Below are positions 5,212 to 11,642 of a stretch of DNA of 12,312 bases, piece after piece. Numbering within the stretch: position 1 is the stretch's first letter; each line of letters starts with the position of its first letter. Made by a program: the position numbers and the translations under genes. Below the pieces are notes generated by a model that was not told the origin of the DNA, ran no database searches, and saw only the letters and a program-made list of their open reading frames with translations. Source of the stretch: Acidobacteriaceae bacterium (lineage in GTDB: Bacteria > Acidobacteriota > Terriglobia > Terriglobales > Acidobacteriaceae); NCBI GenBank assembly GCA_031296355.1, contig JARLFX010000119.1:1-12312 (forward strand). The letters are read 5' to 3'.

Positions 5212-7425
5212 ATGAAGACTGTCCTTCCTGTGCGCGCCCTCGGCGCCCTCCTCCTCGTCGCCACCGCCGCCTGCGCCCAGAAACAATGGACCGTCGAAGA
5301 CATCTTCCGCAATGGCGGCCCCACCGGCGCGGCTCCGCGCGGCTTTGAATGGTCGCCTGACGGCCGCCTCCTCACCTTCCTGGCCACTGACGACAAAGTC
5401 GGCAAAACCGGCGATCTGCTCGCGCTGGAAACCGCCACCGGCAAGCTCTCCGTTCTCGCCACCAAAGACAAGCTCACCTCCGCGCCCATCTCCGAGAAGG
5501 ACAAGGATCACCGCGCCCGCTACGGCATGCCCAGCTACACCTGGGCCACGGACTCTAAACACCTCATCCTCGACTCAGGCGGCGTCGTTGCGCTCTACGA
5601 CGTGGCCGCCGGCACCGCCGCTCGCATCGTAGACACCGGCAACGGCTCCGGCGACGACCCCAAGTTCTCGCCCGACGCCAAATCCATCTCCTACCTGCGC
5701 GACCACAATCTCTTCGTCGCTCCGGCCAGCCCAAACTCGCATCACGAACTTAATCTCTCCCGCACCACCGGCGACACGCTCCTCAACGGCGAAGTCGACT
5801 GGGTCTATCTCGAAGAGCTTGAGGTCCGCAGCAACTACTTCTGGGCCCCCGACTCCCAACACCTCATCTACCTGCAGGCCGACGAATCCAAGGTGCCGCA
5901 GTACCCCCTGCCTGACCTGAACCCCATCCACGCCACGGTCGACATGCAGCGCTACCCCCAGCCCGGCGACCCCAACCCCGCCGTGCGGGTCGGCATCGTC
6001 GCCGCCAAAGGCGGCAAGACCATCTGGGTCGACGTTCCCTTCAGCCCCGGCAATGACTACATTCCCCGCTTCGGCTGGGTCGACGCCCGCACCGTCTACG
6101 TCGAAGTCCTCACCCGCGACCAGAAGCACCTCAACCTCTATCTGGCCGACGCGAAGACCGGCAAATCGCACCTCATCTTCACCGATACCGACGCAAAGTA
6201 TCTCGACACCAACTACGACATCACCTTCCTCGACGCCTCCCGCTTCCTCATCAAGAGCTGGCGCGATGGCCACACTCACCTCTACCTCTACGCGGTCGAC
6301 GCAGCCCACCCACCCACCGCGACCGCCGCGCTCACGCGCCAGCTCACCCAGGGCGACTTCGAAGTAGAGCAGTTCCTCGGCTTCGACCCCAAGGCGCAGA
6401 CCGTCTTCTATCTCTCCAGCGAAGGCAATCCCCTGGAGAACGCCGTCTGGTCCATTCAGCTTGACGGCACGCACAAGCAGCGCCTCAGCAGCCCGCAACC
6501 CGGCACCCACTTCGCCGAGTTCGCGCCAGACTTCAAGCACTTCGTCGACATGAGCGGCGCCACCCTGCAGCCCACCACAATTTCGCTCTGCGATCTGGCT
6601 CAGGCCTGCACCCCCATCTATACGCCGCACACGCTCGCCGGCCTCGGCTACACGCCCATCCTGCCGCAGACGCTGCAGCTCAAAGCCAAAGACGGCACCG
6701 TCCTCTACGGCTCGTTGCTGCTCCCCGCAGGCGTCACTTCACCCGCCACGGTTCCGCTCATCCTGAACCCCTACGGCGGCACCCACGAGCAGGATGTACG
6801 CAACCGCTGGGGCGGCGGCAATCAGCTCTTTGACCAGCTTCTCGCGCAGCATGGCTTCGCCGTACTGCGCGTAGACAATCGCGGCATGGGCGGTCGTGGC
6901 CGCGACTTCGAACAGTTCGCCTACAACAACTTCGGCGCAGTCCAGCTTGAAGATCAACTCTCCGCGCTCGACCAGGTGCTCGCCCAGTTCCCCCAGCTTG
7001 ACGCCAAACGCCTCGGCTTCTGGGGCTGGAGCTGGGGCGGTTCCTTCACCCTCTACGCCATGGAGCATAGTGACCGCTTCAAAGCCGGCGTCGCCGTCGC
7101 CCCGGTTACGGATTTCCGCAACTACGACAGCATCTACACCGAACGCTACCTCGGCCTGCCCGCCGCCAACGCCGCCGTCTACGATGCCGACGCCACCACC
7201 AAAGCCGCCGCCCAACTCCATGGCAAGCTACTCCTCGTCCACGGCACCGGCGACGACAACGTGCACCTCGCGAACTCCATCCAGCAGCAGGACGCCTTCA
7301 TCAACGCGCACATCCCCTTCGACCTGCAGCTCTACCCGCGCAAAACCCACTCCATCGCCGGCTACGACGCCCGCGTTCACCTCTTCACCCGCATCCTGCA
7401 GCAGTTTGAGACGAACCTGAAATAG
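5212..7425 (+). CDS. Exported S9 family dipeptidyl-peptidase IV-like serine peptidase
   Basis: This 737-residue protein has an N-terminal signal sequence (VRALGALLLVATAACAQ), so it is periplasmic or membrane-anchored; the cysteine is not in a convincing lipobox. The N-terminal DPPIV beta-propeller contains DWVYLEELEVRSNYFWAPDS. Its E201-E202 pair corresponds to the glutamates that hold the free amino terminus of the substrate in DPP IV. The C-terminal alpha/beta hydrolase domain has the nucleophile in GWSWGGS (S607), the acid in HGTGDDNVH (D681) and the histidine in KTHSIAG (H713), a complete S9B triad. The expected activity is removal of Xaa-Pro or similar dipeptides from peptide N-termini, for nutrient peptide use. 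Length is normal for the family. It stands alone between repeats; the neighbouring exported peptidase-like gene suggests a related role only by position. Confidence 0.95.
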   Translation: MKTVLPVRALGALLLVATAACAQKQWTVEDIFRNGGPTGAAPRGFEWSPDGRLLTFLATDDKVGKTGDLLALETATGKLSVLATKDKLTSAPISEKDKDHRARYGMPSYTWATDSKHLILDSGGVVALYDVAAGTAARIVDTGNGSGDDPKFSPDAKSISYLRDHNLFVAPASPNSHHELNLSRTTGDTLLNGEVDWVYLEELEVRSNYFWAPDSQHLIYLQADESKVPQYPLPDLNPIHATVDMQRYPQPGDPNPAVRVGIVAAKGGKTIWVDVPFSPGNDYIPRFGWVDARTVYVEVLTRDQKHLNLYLADAKTGKSHLIFTDTDAKYLDTNYDITFLDASRFLIKSWRDGHTHLYLYAVDAAHPPTATAALTRQLTQGDFEVEQFLGFDPKAQTVFYLSSEGNPLENAVWSIQLDGTHKQRLSSPQPGTHFAEFAPDFKHFVDMSGATLQPTTISLCDLAQACTPIYTPHTLAGLGYTPILPQTLQLKAKDGTVLYGSLLLPAGVTSPATVPLILNPYGGTHEQDVRNRWGGGNQLFDQLLAQHGFAVLRVDNRGMGGRGRDFEQFAYNNFGAVQLEDQLSALDQVLAQFPQLDAKRLGFWGWSWGGSFTLYAMEHSDRFKAGVAVAPVTDFRNYDSIYTERYLGLPAANAAVYDADATTKAAAQLHGKLLLVHGTGDDNVHLANSIQQQDAFINAHIPFDLQLYPRKTHSIAGYDARVHLFTRILQQFETNLK

Positions 7426-7526
7426 CGTTGGCCATCGAAGTTAATTTAGTTCGATAATGCGCTAACTATGCATAAAGTGGAGGCGTCAAAAGAAGCATAA
7501 GATCCCCGCAGCATGTGATGTGAAAG

Positions 7527-7531
7527 AAGGG
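7527..7531 (+). promoter_or_regulatory. Ribosome binding site (AAGGG) supporting the GTG start at 7537
   Basis: AAGGG within GAAAGAAGGG lies five bases before GTG. This decides in favour of the non-ATG start for the following gene, since the signal peptide begins there. The 111-base gap before it (7426-7536) is AT-rich, with possible but unconvincing promoter-like TATGCATAA. Confidence 0.6.
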
Positions 7532-7536
7532 CAATT

Positions 7537-8097
7537 GTGAGACGCTTATTTCTTTTCGTGCTTTGCCTCGGATGTACAACCGCATGCCTGGCCCAGCAGC
7601 CGAAGAGCTCACCCGCTCCCGATCACGAGCTGCAAATCACGATGCAAAGCCTCAACTCAGACCATCAGCTCACCAATAAAGACGGCACAAAGCTTCCATA
7701 CAACGTCTCAATCAGCGATGTTGAGGTCGGCCTAACCAGCTGCTTGCTCACATGGAAAGAGCATGTTTTCCTTGGCACACTGACCCAGGTCCGCACAAAC
7801 AGTATCAACATTAAAGAAATCGCAAGTATCAATACTGTTCCCTCTCCCAATTCAAAACTGATCGTCGATCCGCCTGTCCAGATTGTTCGCATCAAGATGA
7901 TGCCTGAGGCTGCAACTTCGCAGGTCATAGCCGACTTCGACAACAATGGCCGCCCGCACGGCGAAACCACGATCCAGCATCCCAACCTCTTCCACATCTA
8001 CGCACCGACACCCGCGCAGGCCGCCGATCTCTCCGCCCAGTTGCTACGCCTCACGCTGACCTCCTGCCGTGCCCCCGCCACCCCAGAGACCAAGTAA
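7537..8097 (+). CDS. Exported protein of unknown function
   Basis: This encodes 186 residues starting at GTG with a good ribosome binding site. The N-terminus RRLFLFVLCLGCTTACLAQQ is a signal peptide, likely cut at CLA-QQ. The cysteines before the cut do not form a clean lipobox. The mature part, about 165 residues, has no transmembrane helix. It holds mixed beta-like segments such as TSCLLTWKEHVFLGTLTQVRTNSINIKEI and QIVRIKMMPEAATSQVIADF, and two cysteines (in TSCLLTW and in LTSCRAP near the C-terminus) that could form a disulfide. Codon use is less GC-biased than in the peptidase upstream. No family was recognised. It follows the S9 peptidase by 111 bases on the same strand but has its own start signals, so co-transcription is uncertain. 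Confidence 0.75.
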   Translation: MRRLFLFVLCLGCTTACLAQQPKSSPAPDHELQITMQSLNSDHQLTNKDGTKLPYNVSISDVEVGLTSCLLTWKEHVFLGTLTQVRTNSINIKEIASINTVPSPNSKLIVDPPVQIVRIKMMPEAATSQVIADFDNNGRPHGETTIQHPNLFHIYAPTPAQAADLSAQLLRLTLTSCRAPATPETK

Positions 8098-8135
8098 ACG
8101 CTCCCGCGCCCAAGTAGCTTTGTCTTTGCATTCAA

Positions 8136-8168
8136 TTTGTCATTCCGCAGCGCAGCGGCGGAATCTGC
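8136..8168. repeat. REP-like hairpin repeat, copy with TTCCGC/GCGGAA stem
   Basis: TTTGTCATTCCGCAGCGCAGCGGCGGAATCTGC retains the outer TGTCATTC and AATCTGC of the family but has a 7-bp stem, ATTCCGC (8142-8148) with GCGGAAT (8158-8164), around AGCGCAGCG. Confidence 0.75.
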
Positions 8169-8180
8169 TTTAGCCTTCCG

Positions 8181-8212
8181 CTGACTCGCTGACTTGCTGA
8201 CTCGCTGACTCG
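8181..8212. repeat. Four tandem CTGACTCG octamers
   Basis: CTGACTCG, CTGACTTG, CTGACTCG, CTGACTCG run head to tail, then CTCTCTAC. The array begins 12 bases after a REP-like hairpin and ends five bases before the putative -10 box of the MBL hydrolase gene. A single related CTGACTCG occurs at 9609-9616. Confidence 0.9.
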
Positions 8213-8217
8213 CTCTC

Positions 8218-8223
8218 TACACT
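8218..8223 (+). promoter_or_regulatory. Putative -10 box (TACACT) six bases before the MBL hydrolase start
   Basis: TACACT is separated from the ATG at 8230 by exactly six bases, the same geometry as the S9 gene. No Shine-Dalgarno is present. An 18-base spacer leads back to TTGCTG (8194-8199) inside the octamer array, a partial match to a -35 element. Confidence 0.45.
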
Positions 8224-8229
8224 GTCCTC

Positions 8230-9123
8230 ATGCACCCTGCCGCCCAACCCGCCGACGCCAACCTCGTCCGCGCCCGCACCACCCTCGGCGATTTTGAACT
8301 GACCGTCTGCACCGATGGCACCTTCCTGCTCGATGGCGGCGCCATGTTCGGCGTTGTGCCCAAGCCGCTCTGGAGCAAACGCGCGCCCGCCGACGAAGCT
8401 AACCGCATCCTGCTCGGCCTCAACTCCGTCGTCGTCCGCACCGGCAAGCAGACCATCGCGATTGAGACCGGCATGGGCAACAAACAGTCCTCGAAGATGC
8501 GCGAGCTGCAGGGCAATCAGGAACTCCTTCTGCACTCCTACGCCGCCGCCGGCATCGATCCCCGCGAAGTCGATATCGTCATCAACTCGCATCTGCACTT
8601 CGATCACTGCGGCTGGAACACAACCCTGCAGCCCGATGGCTCCGTCGCGCCCACCTTCCCCAACGCGCGTTACTTTGCCCACGCCGGAGAAGTCGAGCAC
8701 GGCCATCGCCAGTACGAGCGTGACCGCGTCAGCTACCTCTCGCCCAACTACGATCCCCTCATCGCCTCAGGCCAGATGACGCTGCTTGACAACGCGCGCA
8801 TCGCCGCCGACCCCACCATCTGCGACGGCATCAGCGTCGAATGTTTCCCGGGCCACACCGCACAACTCATGGGCATCCACATTGAGAGCGCCGGCCAGCA
8901 CGCCTGCTACATCTCCGATCTCATTCCCACCGCGCATCATCTCGATGTCGCCTGGGCCATGGGCTACGATCTCGACCCCATGCGCGTGATCGAAGAGCGC
9001 AAGCGTTTCTACGCGCGCGCCATCCCGGAGAAGTGGCTCGTCCTCTTCACCCACGACCACCACACCCCCCTGGCCCATATCGTGCTCAACGAAAAAGGCA
9101 AACCCGTCGTCGCGGCCACATAA
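8230..9123 (+). CDS. MBL-fold metallo-hydrolase (lactonase-like)
   Basis: This encodes 297 residues with the metallo-beta-lactamase metal site. SHLHFDHCG holds the HxHxDH motif (H121, H123, D125, H126), PGHTAQ gives H209, YISDLIP gives the bridging D230, and FTHDHH near the C-terminus gives H275. This arrangement, together with about 300 residues and no signal peptide, fits the cytoplasmic branch that includes N-acyl-homoserine lactonases and related lactone or ester hydrolases. A quorum-quenching role is possible but the substrate cannot be told. YERDRVSYLSPNYDPLI between the metal motifs is a subfamily feature. The ATG at 8230 is preceded by a TACACT box and no ribosome binding site, suggesting a leaderless mRNA. 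The gene stands alone, convergent with the cupin gene. Confidence 0.92.
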   Translation: MHPAAQPADANLVRARTTLGDFELTVCTDGTFLLDGGAMFGVVPKPLWSKRAPADEANRILLGLNSVVVRTGKQTIAIETGMGNKQSSKMRELQGNQELLLHSYAAAGIDPREVDIVINSHLHFDHCGWNTTLQPDGSVAPTFPNARYFAHAGEVEHGHRQYERDRVSYLSPNYDPLIASGQMTLLDNARIAADPTICDGISVECFPGHTAQLMGIHIESAGQHACYISDLIPTAHHLDVAWAMGYDLDPMRVIEERKRFYARAIPEKWLVLFTHDHHTPLAHIVLNEKGKPVVAAT

Positions 9124-9149
9124 CCAGCGATTATCATTCCGATTATTGA

Positions 9150-9180
9150 TTTGTCATTCTGAGCGCAGCGAAGAATCTGC
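9150..9180. repeat. REP-like hairpin repeat between converging genes
   Basis: TGTCATTCTGAGCGCAGCGA followed by AGAATCTGC has the arms ATTCT (9156-9160) and AGAAT (9172-9176). GCTTCTGCTCTC follows, a short pyrimidine-rich run like those after other copies. It lies between the stop codons of the MBL and cupin genes and could serve as a shared 3' end. Confidence 0.8.
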
Positions 9181-9191
9181 TTCTGCTCTCT

Positions 9192-9539
9192 TTATGCTTC
9201 GACCCGGTCGCCATGGCTCGGCGGCACACTCGTGACCATGAACCGCACATCCGACGCACTCGCGTTGATCGCCTGATGCGCCACGCCCGGCGCAATCTCC
9301 ACTCCCTGCCCACGCGCAAGCACCTGCGCCGCGCCGCCGATCTCCATCGTCAGCTCGCCTTCCAGCACATAGAAAAACTGCCGCGCCCGCTGATGGAAAT
9401 GCCGCTGCTCCCGCGCACCCGCAGGCATGCGTTCCTGGATCACGCTCACCGCAGCAGTGCGCACCAGATGCCAGCCATCGCACCCCTCGTCCCACGTGTA
9501 ATGCTCCGCGTTCTCAATCGAGATCATGCGTTCCAACAT
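9192..9539 (-). CDS. Small cupin-domain protein
   Basis: This 115-residue single-domain cupin begins MLERMISIENAEHYTW. Cupin motif 1 is RHFHQRARQFFYVLEGEL, with metal-binding candidates H47 and H49 and a glutamine (Q54) where many cupins have glutamate. Motif 2 ends in APGVAHQ (H88). The RQFFYVL pattern is common in a subgroup of bacterial cupin_2 proteins with sugar-modifying or binding roles, but no reaction can be assigned. The frame is open further upstream to 9698, but that part translates a REP-like repeat and the end of the carboxylase gene, so the start is placed at 9539. The ATG at 9527, which has GGA six bases upstream, is an equally good alternative. It follows the carboxylase gene by 83 bases with a hairpin repeat in between. 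Confidence 0.85.
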   Translation of the reverse strand: MLERMISIENAEHYTWDEGCDGWHLVRTAAVSVIQERMPAGAREQRHFHQRARQFFYVLEGELTMEIGGAAQVLARGQGVEIAPGVAHQAINASASDVRFMVTSVPPSHGDRVEA

Positions 9540-9548
9540 CCCAAAATA

Positions 9549-9614
9549 TTTGTCGTCCTGAGCGCAGCGAAGGACCTGCTTCTCGCCTTTGCCTTTGCTT
9601 CTGTCTTCGCTGAC
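9549..9614. repeat. REP-like hairpin repeat with GTCCT/AGGAC stem plus hexamer-like tail
   Basis: TGTCGTCCTGAGCGCAGCGA, AGGACCTGC has the arms GTCCT (9555-9559) and AGGAC (9571-9575). It is followed by GCTTCT-C-GCCTTT-GCCTTT-GCTTCT-GTCTTC-GCTGAC, hexamers like those at 11332 and 11515. It separates the carboxylase stop from the cupin start. Confidence 0.75.
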
Positions 9615-9622
9615 TCGCAGGG

Positions 9623-11245
9623 CTACAGCGGTATGCACCCATGCTTCTTCTTCGGCATGGTCTCGCGCTTGCCCTGTAGCATCTCCAGCGCCGCGCACAG
9701 CCGCTTCCGCGTCTCGCTCGGCTTGATCACCGCATCCACATACCCGCGCTCTGCGGCCACATACGGATTAGCAAACCGCTCGCGAAACTCTTCCACCTTT
9801 TCCGCGCGCGTCTCTGCCAGGATCGCCATCTTCTCTTCCTCGGTGAAGGGCTTCCCTTGCGGCCACACCGCCTGCGCATTCTTCACCACAGCCTCCAGCT
9901 CGCGCTTGTAGACGATGTTCACCGCGCCCTCCGGCCCCATCACCGCAATCTCCGCCGTGGGCCACGCCAGGTTCACATCCGTCCGCAGATGCTTCGAGCT
10001 CATTACGCAATACGCACCGCCATAGGCCTTGCGCGTAATCACCGTCATCTTCGGCACCGTCGCCTCGGCGAATGCATACAGCAGCTTCGCCCCGTGCCGG
10101 ATGATGCCGCCATGCTCCTGTGTCGTCCCCGGCATAAATCCCGGTACATCTTCAAATGTGATCAGCGGAATATTAAATGCATCGCAGAAGCGCACAAACC
10201 GCGCCGCCTTCACACTCGCGTTGATGTCGATCACGCCCGCCAGATACGCCGGCTGGTTCGCCACAATGCCCACCGGACGTCCATCCATGCGCGCAAATCC
10301 AATCACGATGTTCCGTGCGAAGTGCTCCTGCACCTCGAAGAAATATCCGTCGTCCACGATCTTTGCAATCACATCCTTCGCGTCGTACGGCTGGTTACTC
10401 TCCTCCGGCACAATCCAGTCCAGCGCCGCATCCGCGCGGTCCACCGGATCGGCATTCACCTTGCGCGGCGGATCGTCCAGGTTGTTCGACGGCAGAAAAC
10501 TCAGCAGCTCGCGCACCATCGCCAGGCACTCAGCGTCGTCGTGCGCTACAAAATGCGCCACGCCGCTGGTCTCGTTGTGCGTCATCGCGCCGCCCAGCTC
10601 ATCCTTGGTCACATCTTCGTGCGTCACCGTCTTGATCACGTCCGGCCCGGTCACAAACATGTAACTCGTCTTCTTCGTCATCAGAATGAAGTCCGTGATC
10701 GCCGGCGAATACACCGCGCCGCCCGCGCACGGCCCCAGAATGGCCGAGATCTGCGGCACCACGCCGCTCGCCAGCGTATTGCGCAGAAAAATATCCGCAT
10801 ATCCAGCCAGCGACACCACGCCCTCCTGGATGCGCGCCCCCCCGGAATCGTTCAGCCCGATCAGCGGCGCGCCCACCTTCATCGCCATCTCCATCAGCTT
10901 CACGATCTTCGCCGCGTTTGTCTCCGAAAGCGATCCGCCGAAGACGGTGAAGTCCTGCGCGAAGACAAACACCACGCGCCCTTCCACCCGCCCATAGCCA
11001 GTGATGAACCCATCGCCCGGCACGCGCTGCTCCTGCATGCCGAAATCCGTCGCGCGATGCGTCACGAACTTGTCCGTCTCCTCGAACGTCCCCTCGTCCA
11101 GCAGAAACAGCACACGCTCGCGCGCAGTCATCTTGCCCGCCTTGCGCTCGCGCTCCCGCCGTTCCGCGCCGCCACCCTCTTCCGCCAGCGCATGCCGCGC
11201 CTGCAGCTCCAGCAACCGGTCATGTTTCTTCATATGATCTTTCAT
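9623..11245 (-). CDS. Acyl-CoA carboxylase beta subunit (carboxyltransferase, propionyl-CoA/methylmalonyl-CoA type)
   Basis: This encodes about 540 residues, the usual length. It transfers the carboxyl group from carboxybiotin to an acyl-CoA, typically propionyl-CoA to methylmalonyl-CoA, as part of a cytoplasmic hexamer. Visible crotonase-fold signatures are [17 protein letters not shown] (133-142), the oxyanion-forming [12 protein letters not shown] (171-182), [36 protein letters not shown] and the C-terminal KKKHGCIPL, close to the KKHGNIPL ending of PccB proteins. At the position of the specificity-determining Asp of actinobacterial PccB (AYGGAYDVM), this protein has Cys413. No biotin carboxylase or biotin carrier gene is adjacent. 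The frame opens at a GTG at 11254, but the ATG at 11245 has GAG about 8 bases upstream and is preferred; the ATG at 11233 is also possible. Confidence 0.93.
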   Translation of the reverse strand: MKDHMKKHDRLLELQARHALAEEGGGAERRERERKAGKMTARERVLFLLDEGTFEETDKFVTHRATDFGMQEQRVPGDGFITGYGRVEGRVVFVFAQDFTVFGGSLSETNAAKIVKLMEMAMKVGAPLIGLNDSGGARIQEGVVSLAGYADIFLRNTLASGVVPQISAILGPCAGGAVYSPAITDFILMTKKTSYMFVTGPDVIKTVTHEDVTKDELGGAMTHNETSGVAHFVAHDDAECLAMVRELLSFLPSNNLDDPPRKVNADPVDRADAALDWIVPEESNQPYDAKDVIAKIVDDGYFFEVQEHFARNIVIGFARMDGRPVGIVANQPAYLAGVIDINASVKAARFVRFCDAFNIPLITFEDVPGFMPGTTQEHGGIIRHGAKLLYAFAEATVPKMTVITRKAYGGAYCVMSSKHLRTDVNLAWPTAEIAVMGPEGAVNIVYKRELEAVVKNAQAVWPQGKPFTEEEKMAILAETRAEKVEEFRERFANPYVAAERGYVDAVIKPSETRKRLCAALEMLQGKRETMPKKKHGCIPL

Positions 11246-11264
11246 CGCACCCACTCGTCTGCCG

Positions 11265-11270
11265 ATTCTA
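11265..11270 (-). promoter_or_regulatory. Possible -10 box (TAGAAT) for the carboxylase gene
   Basis: On the minus strand TAGAAT lies 19 bases before the ATG at 11245, which would give a short leader containing GAGTGGG. No recognisable -35 hexamer is present. Confidence 0.35.
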
Positions 11271-11302
11271 GCAGCGCACTGCGAAGCATTTCCCCCTATT
11301 TA

Positions 11303-11359
11303 TTTGTCATTCTGAGCGCAGCGAAGAATCTGCTTCTGCTCTTGCCGTTGCTTCTAAGG
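11303..11359. repeat. REP-like hairpin repeat plus four hexamers
   Basis: TGTCATTCTGAGCGCAGCGA, AGAATCTGC has the arms 11309-11313 and 11325-11329. It is followed by GCTTCT GCTCTT GCCGTT GCTTCT (11332-11355) and AAGG. It lies upstream of the carboxylase gene on the other strand's reading. Confidence 0.8.
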
Positions 11360-11368
11360 CGACGATGC

Positions 11369-11410
11369 GGGTGCCCCAGGTCTCGCTTCTGAGACCTGGG
11401 AGCGATGCTC
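11369..11410. repeat. HP1 hairpin repeat copy 3, with a compensating base pair
   Basis: GGGTGCCCCAGGTCTC is followed by GAGACCTGGG. The arms 11375-11384 and 11391-11400 pair perfectly. Relative to the copy at 1823, G-to-A in the left arm is matched by C-to-T in the right arm. The tail AGCGATGCTC resembles that after 4902. Confidence 0.8.
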
Positions 11411-11449
11411 GCACGACCACTGCATTCACCGGATAGCTGTATCGCTGCC

Positions 11450-11513
11450 GGGTGCCCCATACATCACGCAGTCTCATCGCGGGATGTGTGGGACATCGTC
11501 GCGCAGCGGCGAC
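11450..11513. repeat. HP2 repeat copy 4, with a compensating base pair
   Basis: GGGTGCCCCATACATCACGC on the left pairs with GATGTGTGGGACATCG on the right. The T-to-A change in the left arm is matched by A-to-T in the right arm relative to the copies at 3575 and 4951. It begins 81 bases after the HP1 unit. Confidence 0.8.
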
Positions 11514-11514
11514 C

Positions 11515-11580
11515 GTTGTTGCCCTTGTCTTTGCTCTTGCCCTTGCTGTTGCCCTTGCCGTTGTCTTTGCTTTTGCCTCT
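11515..11580. repeat. Eleven-unit degenerate GYYYTT hexanucleotide array
   Basis: Starting at 11515 the sequence divides into eleven six-base units: GTTGTT GCCCTT GTCTTT, then GCTCTT GCCCTT GCTGTT, then GCCCTT GCCGTT GTCTTT, then GCTTTT GCCTCT. They are followed by AAGG. The strand is strongly pyrimidine-biased. Translation on the opposite strand gives a low-complexity Ala/Arg/Thr/Lys peptide, so it is treated as non-coding. Confidence 0.9.
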
Positions 11581-11587
11581 AAGGTAG

Positions 11588-11642
11588 GTGCGGGCTTCAG
11601 CCCGCACATTCAGAACCTGAACGAACCCGGGGCTTTAGCCCC
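11588..11642. repeat. Twin palindromes (GTGCGGGC/GCCCGCAC and GGGGC/GCCCC) at the SDR gene end
   Basis: GTGCGGGC (11588-11595) pairs with GCCCGCAC (11600-11607) around TTCA. GGGGC (11629-11633) pairs with GCCCC (11638-11642) around TTTA. On the minus strand the second hairpin reads GGGGCTAAAGCCCC and contains the TAA stop of the dehydrogenase gene. It may act as a bidirectional 3'-end structure. Confidence 0.75.

Noticed and set aside
5575..6630. 351-residue minus-strand open frame opposite the S9 peptidase
   Set aside because: It is an antisense shadow; the plus strand has complete catalytic motifs in frame.
3842..7425. M23 and S9 genes as a peptidase operon
   Set aside because: A 350-base gap filled with repeats separates them and the S9 gene has its own TACAAT box at the start codon.
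9540..9698. N-terminal extension of the cupin frame to 168 residues
   Set aside because: This part overlaps the carboxylase end and a REP-like repeat (peptide VLRCAQDD is its translation); cupin homology begins only after MLERM.
9857..11392. 511-residue plus-strand open frame opposite the carboxylase gene
   Set aside because: Its His/Arg-rich sequence is typical of the antisense of a high-GC gene; the carboxyltransferase on the minus strand is unmistakable.
11307..11609. 100-residue minus-strand frame with Ala/Arg/Thr/Lys repeats
   Set aside because: It is a direct translation of the hexamer array and the HP1/HP2 repeats; no start signal or family.
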